Origin: Chloroflexi bacterium RBG_16_64_32
Lineage (GTDB): Bacteria > Chloroflexota > Dehalococcoidia > SM23-28-2 > RBG-16-64-32
DNA: 11,059 nucleotides
NCBI GenBank assembly: GCA_001795235.1
Contig: MGNZ01000065.1
Coordinates: 1 to 11,059 of the forward strand
Reading direction: 5' to 3'
The position numbers and the translations under genes are program-made. The notes under the pieces are model-generated. The model was not told the DNA's origin and ran no database searches. It saw only the letters and a program-made list of their open reading frames with translations. Below are positions 6,437-11,059 of this stretch, in pieces. How positions within the stretch are numbered: position 1 is the first letter of the stretch; each line of letters begins with the position of its first letter.

Positions 6437-6654
6437 GCGGCGAAGGGGAGTAGTAGGGCGCCCCTCAGAGAGCCGGCGGACGGTGCGAGCCGGCGCCTGG
6501 GGCCCGAACTCGCCCCGGAGCCGCGCCGGTGAATCCGCCTGAGGCGGACTAGCCGGCGACGGGCGCGCCCGTTACAGCGCCACTAAGCGGTCCGCCATCG
6601 GCGGACAATCAGGGTGGTACCGCGGAGCCTACTCCTCCGTCCCTGGACGGAGGG
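6437..6654 (+). ncRNA. T-box leader riboswitch, leucine specifier CTC
   Basis: All parts of a T-box are visible. Stem I: kink-turn GA with GAGC (6518-6521); loop E strands AGTA (6449-6452) and GAA (6506-6508); specifier CTC at 6509-6511 followed by the usual purine (G6512); AG bulge AGAGAG (6467-6472); apical GCCGGC helix with T-loop GGTGCGA (6482-6488). Then come a hairpin TCCGCC-TGA-GGCGGA (6534-6548), a palindromic Stem II-type helix (6559-6572), Stem III GTCCGCC-ATC-GGCGGAC (6590-6606), and the T-box AGGGTGGTACCGCGG (6611-6625), whose TGGT can pair with a tRNA ACCA end. T-boxes sense uncharged tRNA; CTC means tRNA-Leu(GAG). leuS is on the same strand but starts about 2 kb later. Reading the specifier as GCC (Ala) would break the spacing to GAGC and lacks the following purine. 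Confidence 0.93.
6634..6653 (+). terminator. T-box terminator-like hairpin without a U-run
   Basis: CCTCCGTC (6634-6641) pairs with GACGGAGG (6646-6653) around a CCTG loop. It competes with the antiterminator, in which AGGG (6611-6614) pairs with CCCT (6641-6644) and GGAG or CGGAG pairs with CTCC or CTCCG. The hairpin is followed by GCCGTATATGTTG rather than a run of T, so intrinsic termination would be weak. Control of translation is an alternative. Confidence 0.55.
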
Positions 6655-6667
6655 CCGTATATGTTGC

Positions 6668-6676
6668 GGAGGTGAT
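6668..6676 (+). promoter_or_regulatory. Very strong ribosome binding site GGAGGTGAT
   Basis: GGAGGTGAT is fully complementary to the 16S rRNA 3' end and sits at good distance from the GTG at 6682, which decides that start. The CGGAGG around it (6667-6672) repeats the 3' arm of the T-box hairpin (6648-6653), so the CCTCCG at 6634-6639 could pair with either one. This suggests possible hiding of the ribosome site. Confidence 0.75.
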
Positions 6677-6681
6677 AAATC

Positions 6682-7035
6682 GTGCCAGAAGGACAGTCAC
6701 ACAAGAGAGCAAAATCGAAAGCTGCAGGCAAGGCCGGTCAGACCGAAGTGAAAATAAAGGGCGGAAGGCGGCTGGACGCCATGACGAGGACGCGAGCCGT
6801 GGAGGTCGAAACGAGCGGTACTGCAGGCAGATTGTCGAAGGCCGCTGGAAGATTGAAGGCGAGCGGAAAGTCGTACCACACATTGGTGGTTCCACAGAGA
6901 GATTTCCCCAAAGCCCGCCAAGCCATGCGGCAGGCCAAGGTCTCAGGGACGGTCAGAAACCTGACCGGAACGAAGTCAAGTCGCGTACCGCCCTCTAGGC
7001 AAACGAAAGGGACCGGTGCGTCTCGGAAGAAATGA
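6682..7035 (+). CDS. Small very basic protein, possible partner/antitoxin of the PIN protein
   Basis: A 117-residue protein that I do not assign to a named family. It is very rich in Lys and Arg, especially in 'SHKRAKSKAAGK' (6-17) and the C-terminal 'RQTKGTGASRKK'. The middle holds 'VKIKGGRRLDAMTRTRAVEVETSG' spread over 23-46, and 'YHTLVVPQRDFPKARQAMRQAKVSGTVRNLTGTK' spread over 65-98, which looks like a small alpha/beta nucleic-acid-binding fold. The GTG start follows the strongest ribosome site in the window and lies directly after the T-box. It ends in ATGA shared with the PIN gene, an arrangement typical of toxin-antitoxin pairs with the antitoxin first. Most VapB antitoxins are acidic or AbrB/RHH-like, and this one is not, so it could instead be an RNA-binding cofactor. 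Confidence 0.8.
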   Translation: MPEGQSHKRAKSKAAGKAGQTEVKIKGGRRLDAMTRTRAVEVETSGTAGRLSKAAGRLKASGKSYHTLVVPQRDFPKARQAMRQAKVSGTVRNLTGTKSSRVPPSRQTKGTGASRKK

Positions 7036-7625
7036 CGCCCGAGCTCGACGACTTCCTCCGGGAAGCCATCGCTGACCAAGGATTACATATCTACTTTGAC
7101 ACGACCGTAATCCTAGATCTCCTGAGGCCAGACCGCCGGCTCGACGCCCAGAATTCGGTTGAACTGCTGGACTCAGCCATAGCCAACAAATGGCAATGTG
7201 CCGCCTCTTACTTTGCCCTAATGGAGGCCCTTGACATAGAACAGGAGAATATGTGGTTCAGGAGCAGGATTCGCGCTGGAGAAGACGTAGATAGTCTATT
7301 TCGTCGTCGCCGCAAGCGCGACCCCCTCAGTCCTCAAGCCTCGGGACGCCTTTCCAATCAGCTGTATCGAAAGTTCGTTGAAGAGGTTCAAGACTTCATC
7401 TCTTGGGCTACCTTCGAGGCAGAAGGATGGGAACAGGCTCTCGAATTGGCCATGACGAGCAATATGAGGGCTCCCGATTGCATTCATCTCGCGACAGCTC
7501 TGGCTTCCGACTGCAACATCCTCATAACTTCCGACACCGTCCTGAGAGACCTTGCACAACCATACATCCGGTCCGCCTTCCCGCCAGAGATGGTGGCGGG
7601 ACTACGGAGAGCAGCCGCCAGTTGA
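7032..7625 (+). CDS. PIN-domain protein (VapC-like putative ribonuclease)
   Basis: A 197-residue protein with PIN nuclease signatures: D23 in 'IYFDTTVILDLL', E65 in 'ALMEALD', D149 in 'MRAPDCIHLATALA', and D168 in 'ILITSDTVLRDLA'. These acidic residues bind the divalent metal in RNA-cleaving PIN domains. It is longer than ordinary VapC toxins (about 130-140 residues). The extra length comes from an N-terminal lead of about 18 residues and a charged helical insert around 70-125 that contains 'RRRRKR' (91-96), a likely RNA-contact patch. Its ATG overlaps the stop of the small basic gene (ATGA), so translation is coupled. Codon choice is less GC-biased than in mgtC or leuS and uses AGG, AGA, CTA, ATA and TTA, which suggests acquired DNA. 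Likely role: a toxin or defence ribonuclease. Confidence 0.82.
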   Translation: MTPELDDFLREAIADQGLHIYFDTTVILDLLRPDRRLDAQNSVELLDSAIANKWQCAASYFALMEALDIEQENMWFRSRIRAGEDVDSLFRRRRKRDPLSPQASGRLSNQLYRKFVEEVQDFISWATFEAEGWEQALELAMTSNMRAPDCIHLATALASDCNILITSDTVLRDLAQPYIRSAFPPEMVAGLRRAAAS

Positions 7626-7661
7626 AGATATAGAGAAGAATTCGACTTCGGAGCGACCCCA

Positions 7662-8135
7662 ATGACCGTCATCATTGCCGTGATAATCGGAGCAGCTATC
7701 AACCTTGCCGGGGCTTATTTGATAGGGAGAACCGCCGCTGTTCGCGAAATTCGCAAAGAGGCGCGAATACGGCTCTTTGAAAAGCAGTGGAACCTCTACT
7801 TGGATTTCGCCCGCACTGTGGGTCGTATACTAGAGTCCGCGAAGACCGGGCGCCTCGACGAAGCGCAAGTGCTGCGTGACTTGATGGCATTCGCTAGCGG
7901 CCTGTGGCTTATCGGCTCTGAGAGCGTAATCGCCGCATTTAACACTTGGCGGCAAACGGCCAATAATCCCACGGACCGCGTTGCGATACTCACCCGCCTC
8001 ATGGATGTGCTCAAAGCTATGCGTCAAGATCTCGGTGCAGCCGATGACCCCACGCATCGCGACATGCTGGCGCTGATCATCAATGACATAGACCAGTATT
8101 TGACGAGAGCGCCGGAAGGACCCCCAACCCCCTGA
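7662..8135 (+). CDS. N-terminally membrane-anchored helical protein, unknown function
   Basis: A 157-residue protein. Residues 1-22 ('MTVIIAVIIGAAINLAGAYL') form one membrane helix with the rest probably in the cytoplasm, since it is followed by the positive 'RTAAVREIRKEARIRLFEK' (23-41). The remainder is predicted all-helical, with 'QWNLYLDFARTVGRIL' (42-57) and a Pro-rich end. I do not recognise the family. GGAG (7650-7653) lies 8 nt before the ATG. The gene is 36 bp after the PIN gene and shares TGATG with mgtC, so it is translated in concert with it. Its codon use is closer to the PIN gene than to mgtC. Possible roles, such as membrane tethering or an effector of the upstream pair, are speculation. 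Confidence 0.8.
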   Translation: MTVIIAVIIGAAINLAGAYLIGRTAAVREIRKEARIRLFEKQWNLYLDFARTVGRILESAKTGRLDEAQVLRDLMAFASGLWLIGSESVIAAFNTWRQTANNPTDRVAILTRLMDVLKAMRQDLGAADDPTHRDMLALIINDIDQYLTRAPEGPPTP

Positions 8136-8638
8136 TGCCAATTGACGATCAACTAGCCATCCTCGGCCGCTTGGCCTTCGCCGTCGTCCTCGGCGGCCTC
8201 ATCGGCCTGGAGCGCGAGCTCCGCGGCTACCCCGCCGGCATCCGCACCATGGCCCTGATCACTATGGGTGCCATGCTGTTCACCGATGTCTCCCAGATTC
8301 TGGGCGGCGACGACCGCGTGGCCGCCGGCATCGTCACCGGCATCGGCTTCCTCGGCGCCGGCGTCATCTTCCGTGAGGGCTACACCGTGCGCGGCATCAC
8401 CACCGCAGCCACAATCTGGGCCTCCGCCGCAATCGGCATGGCCATCGGCCGCGAGCTCTACCTCGTGGCCGGCCTGGGCACCGTCCTCGTCTTCGTCGTC
8501 CTGGAGGCGCGCCCCTTCACCCGCCGCGTCGACGAGGCGATCCGAAGCCGCACCCGCGAGCTCAGCGAGGAGCTGGAACGAGCCATCGTCGACAGCGATC
8601 TTGATGACCGCGATCGAGGGGAAGACCAGGATGACTGA
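8135..8638 (+). CDS. MgtC/SapB family membrane protein (short form)
   Basis: A 167-residue protein carrying the MgtC core: 'VVLGGLIGLERELRGYPAGIRTM' spread over 17-39, 'GAMLF' (45-49), 'DRVAAGIVTGIGFLGAGVIF' (60-79), and 'RGITTAATIWASAAIGMAIG' (86-105). About four membrane helices are present. The C-terminus is a charged tail (129-167) instead of the ACT-like domain of full-length MgtC, so it is a short form. MgtC proteins modulate membrane ATPase or Mg2+-related stress responses in known pathogens; the role in free-living bacteria is unclear. The start ATG overlaps the previous stop (TGATG), and the nearest purine-rich site is about 15 nt away, so translation probably depends on coupling. 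The stop overlaps the leuS start by 8 bp. Codon use matches leuS, not the three genes upstream. Confidence 0.92.
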   Translation: MPIDDQLAILGRLAFAVVLGGLIGLERELRGYPAGIRTMALITMGAMLFTDVSQILGGDDRVAAGIVTGIGFLGAGVIFREGYTVRGITTAATIWASAAIGMAIGRELYLVAGLGTVLVFVVLEARPFTRRVDEAIRSRTRELSEELERAIVDSDLDDRDRGEDQDD

Positions 8639-11059
8639 GCGCTACAACCCCGCCGACATCGAGAAAAAGTGGCAGCAAAAGTGGGAGGCCGACGGCCTGT
8701 ACCACACAGGCGACGACGGCCACACCAAGTTCTACTTCCTCACCATGCTCCCCTACACCTCCGGCGACATCCACGCCGGACACTGGTACAACTACACCGG
8801 CCCCGACATCCAGGCGCGCTACCGTCGCATGCGCGGCCTCAACGTCTTCTTCCCCATCGGCTTCGACGCCTTCGGCCTCCCCGCCGAAAACGCCGCCATC
8901 CGCCAGGGCATCCACCCCCACAAGTGGACCTACGAAAACATCGACCGCATGCGCCGCCAGCTCAAGAGCATGGGCACGATGTTCGACTGGACCAGCGAGG
9001 TCATCACCTCCGACCCCGAGTTCTACCGCTGGAACCAGTGGCTGTTCCTCAAGTTCTACGAGAAGGGTCTCGCCTATCGCGCCCTCGCCCCCGCCAACTG
9101 GTGCCCCTCCTGCCAGACCGTCCTCGCCAATGAGCAGGTCCTCCCAGACGGCACCTGCGAGCGCTGTCACACCGCCGTCACCCACCGCGACCTGGAGCAG
9201 TGGTTCTTCCGCATCACGGACTACGCCGACGAGCTCCTCGACTTCTCCGGCATCGACTGGCCGGAGCGCGTCGTCACCATGCAGCGCAACTGGATCGGCC
9301 GCTCGGAGGGCGTCCAGATCGCCTTTGGGCTCCCCGATTCTATCGGCGCCGGCGTTGAGGAGAAAGAGCTGCAGGTCTTCACCACCCGGCCGGACACGGT
9401 CTTCGGCGTCACCTTTATGGTCCTGGCGCCGGAGCACCCCCTTGTCCCCCTGGTCACCACCCCGGACCGCCGCGCCCAGGTGGACGCCTACGTTGAGCAG
9501 GCCCGCCGCCGCACGGAGATCGAGCGCCTCTCCACGGACACGGCTAAGACCGGCGTCTTCACCGGCGCCTTCTGCAAGAACCTCCTCTCCGGCGAGGATG
9601 TCCCCATCTGGATCGCCGACTATGCCCTCCTGTGGTACGGCACCGGCGCAGTGATGGGCGTTCCCGCGCACGACCAGCGCGACTTCGAGTTCGCCCAGCA
9701 GTACGACATCCCGGTGCGCGTCGTCATCGCCCCTCCGCAATGGGACGGTGAGCCCCTCGAGAACGCCTACATCGATCCCGGCGTTATGGCGAACTCCGCC
9801 CAGTTCGACGGCCTTCCTAACGAGAAGGGCCTGGACGCTATCGCGGATTATGTCGAGTCTAAGCGCTGGGGCAGACGCTCCGTCTCTTACCGCATCCGCG
9901 ACTGGCTCATCTCCCGCCAGCGCTACTGGGGCACCCCCATCCCCATCATCCACTGCCACAAGTGCGGCCCCGTCCCCGTCCCTGAAGACCAGCTCCCCGT
10001 CCTTCTGCCTGAGGATGCCGAGTTCAAGCCCACCGGGGAGTCGCCACTCGCCGGCCATGAACGGTTCGCCCACGCTGACTGCCCTCGCTGCGACGGCCCC
10101 GCCCGCCGCGAGACCGACACCATGGACACCTTCATGGACTCCAACTGGTACTTTATCCGCTACCTGAGCCCCCATTTCCACGCCGGTCCCGTCGACCCCC
10201 AGCGGGCGGCCAACTGGCTCCCCGTGGACCAATACACCGGCGGCGCCGAGCACGCCGTCATGCACCTCCTGTACGCCCGCTTCTTCTGGAAGGTCGCCCG
10301 CGACCTCGGCATCGTCGAGGGCGACGAGCCGTTCCTGCGCCTCTACAACCAGGGCCAGATCCTGGGGCCGGACGGACAGCGCATGTCCAAGTCCCGCGGC
10401 AACGTCATCGCCCCTGACGATTACGTCGCTCGCTACGGCGCCGACACCTTCCGTTGCTACCTCATGTTCATCGGCCCCTGGGACGAGGGCGGCCCCTTCG
10501 GCACCGAGGGCATCAGCGGCGTCTGGCGCTGGCTCAACCGCGTCTGGGGCCTCGCTTTGAGCGAGCCGAGGTTCGGTGAGGCCCCCGCCCAGGCCGTGCG
10601 CGACGTGCGCCGCCTCACCCACCAGACTATCCGCAAGGCCACCGAGGATATGGAGCGGTTCCGCTTCAACACGCTCCTGTCCGCCCTCATGGAGATGACG
10701 AACGGCCTCCTCCGCCACCGCGACAGCGGTACTGTTGACCGCGAGACCTGGAACGAGGGCATCCAGTCTCTGCTGCTCATGCTAGCCCCTATCGCTCCCC
10801 ATATCAGCGAGGAGCTTTGGGCCCGCACCGGCCGCCCCTACAGCGTCCACACGCAGGCCTGGCCCGCCTGGGACCCCGAGCTGACACAGGAGGACGAGAT
10901 CACCCTCGTCGTCCAGGTCAACGGCAAGCTCCGAGACCGCATCCAGGCGCCGGCGGACATCGACGAGGCCCGCGCCAAAGAGCTCGCCTTGGCGAGTCCC
11001 CGCGTCCAAAAGTTCATCGAGCAGACGCAGGTGGCGAAGGTCATCTACGTCCCCGGCAA
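8631..11059 (+). CDS. leuS: Leucyl-tRNA synthetase, 3' end beyond right edge
   Basis: 809 codons are visible, and the last residues 'VIYVPG' indicate that only about ten codons are missing. It charges tRNA-Leu with leucine using ATP. Class I motifs: HAGH (48-51) for HIGH, and RMSKS (584-588) for KMSKS. The CP1 editing domain begins near 220 and holds the threonine-rich 'TTRPDTVFG' (251-259), which removes mischarged amino acids. Two Cys4 zinc ribbons appear: C158, C161, C176, C179 and C442, C445, C484, C487. The anticodon-binding helical domain contains 'HISEELW'. The C-terminal domain 'ITLVVQVNGKLRDRI' is present. The ATG at 8631 has GAGGGG (8616-8621) 9 nt upstream inside mgtC. The matching leucine T-box is about 2 kb upstream, after four intervening genes. 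Confidence 0.97.
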   Translation, partial: MTERYNPADIEKKWQQKWEADGLYHTGDDGHTKFYFLTMLPYTSGDIHAGHWYNYTGPDIQARYRRMRGLNVFFPIGFDAFGLPAENAAIRQGIHPHKWTYENIDRMRRQLKSMGTMFDWTSEVITSDPEFYRWNQWLFLKFYEKGLAYRALAPANWCPSCQTVLANEQVLPDGTCERCHTAVTHRDLEQWFFRITDYADELLDFSGIDWPERVVTMQRNWIGRSEGVQIAFGLPDSIGAGVEEKELQVFTTRPDTVFGVTFMVLAPEHPLVPLVTTPDRRAQVDAYVEQARRRTEIERLSTDTAKTGVFTGAFCKNLLSGEDVPIWIADYALLWYGTGAVMGVPAHDQRDFEFAQQYDIPVRVVIAPPQWDGEPLENAYIDPGVMANSAQFDGLPNEKGLDAIADYVESKRWGRRSVSYRIRDWLISRQRYWGTPIPIIHCHKCGPVPVPEDQLPVLLPEDAEFKPTGESPLAGHERFAHADCPRCDGPARRETDTMDTFMDSNWYFIRYLSPHFHAGPVDPQRAANWLPVDQYTGGAEHAVMHLLYARFFWKVARDLGIVEGDEPFLRLYNQGQILGPDGQRMSKSRGNVIAPDDYVARYGADTFRCYLMFIGPWDEGGPFGTEGISGVWRWLNRVWGLALSEPRFGEAPAQAVRDVRRLTHQTIRKATEDMERFRFNTLLSALMEMTNGLLRHRDSGTVDRETWNEGIQSLLLMLAPIAPHISEELWARTGRPYSVHTQAWPAWDPELTQEDEITLVVQVNGKLRDRIQAPADIDEARAKELALASPRVQKFIEQTQVAKVIYVPG

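Noticed and set aside
6512..6514. GCC as an alanine specifier for the T-box, attractive because tRNA-Ala(GGC) is next door.
   Set aside because: Known Stem I layouts place the codon right after the loop-E GAA, followed by a purine and 5-6 nt before GAGC. CTC fits and GCC does not. The 3' gene leuS also supports leucine.
6245..6532. A plus-strand frame of 95 codons after the tRNA.
   Set aside because: It begins inside the tRNA, crosses the inverted-repeat element and runs into the T-box Stem I. All of these are better explained as RNA or repeat.
8562..10718. A 718-codon open frame on the minus strand opposite leuS, rich in Gly, Val, Ala, Asp and Glu.
   Set aside because: leuS is unmistakable on the plus strand. 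Its C-ending codons leave the opposite frame free of stops, and the antisense protein has a low-complexity composition with no domain.

Overview
The window reads as a GC-rich bacterial chromosome segment. I favour the phylum Chloroflexota (Dehalococcoidia or a relative). The reasons are an ECF sigma factor fused in an operon to a membrane partner of a Chloroflexota-like type, a secreted CAP protein beside a sortase, a T-box leader, and a palindromic 'TTCTGAG...GAAGAATCT' repeat that I recall from such genomes. This placement is inference; no rRNA or strict lineage marker is present.

Layout. From 1 to 2715 three genes run on the minus strand: an MFS transporter cut by the left edge, a Yip1-type membrane protein, and the 16S rRNA methyltransferase rsmG. 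A 136-bp divergent region with a good TATAAT box and an inverted repeat separates rsmG from a secreted CAP-domain protein on the plus strand. That gene ends tail-to-tail with a minus-strand sortase, and the two stop codons overlap in a single CTAG. Another divergent region (4570-4762) leads to a plus-strand pair: an ECF sigma factor overlapping by 20 bp a single-pass membrane protein that is probably its regulator. Next come a well-formed tRNA-Ala(GGC) with its promoter, a MITE-like inverted-repeat element, and a complete T-box leader.

The most interesting part is 6437-11059. The T-box has a CTC specifier (leucine), correctly placed between the loop-E GAA and the GAGC kink-turn strand. The leucyl-tRNA synthetase gene leuS lies in the same direction, but its start is about 2 kb downstream. 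Four genes lie between: a small very basic protein, a PIN-domain protein joined to it by an ATGA overlap, a membrane-anchored helical protein, and an MgtC/SapB membrane protein. mgtC and leuS share the C-ending, GC-rich codon style of the rest of the window. The first three genes use more AT-rich codons and AGA/AGG/CTA/TTA/ATA. The simplest reading is that a toxin-antitoxin-like or defence-like cassette was inserted between the leucine riboswitch and its natural target. It would then be under leucyl-tRNA control, or would at least share the transcript with leuS. The gene junctions from the PIN gene's partner onward are mostly tight (ATGA, 36 bp, TGATG, 8-bp overlap), so the whole block could still be one transcript.
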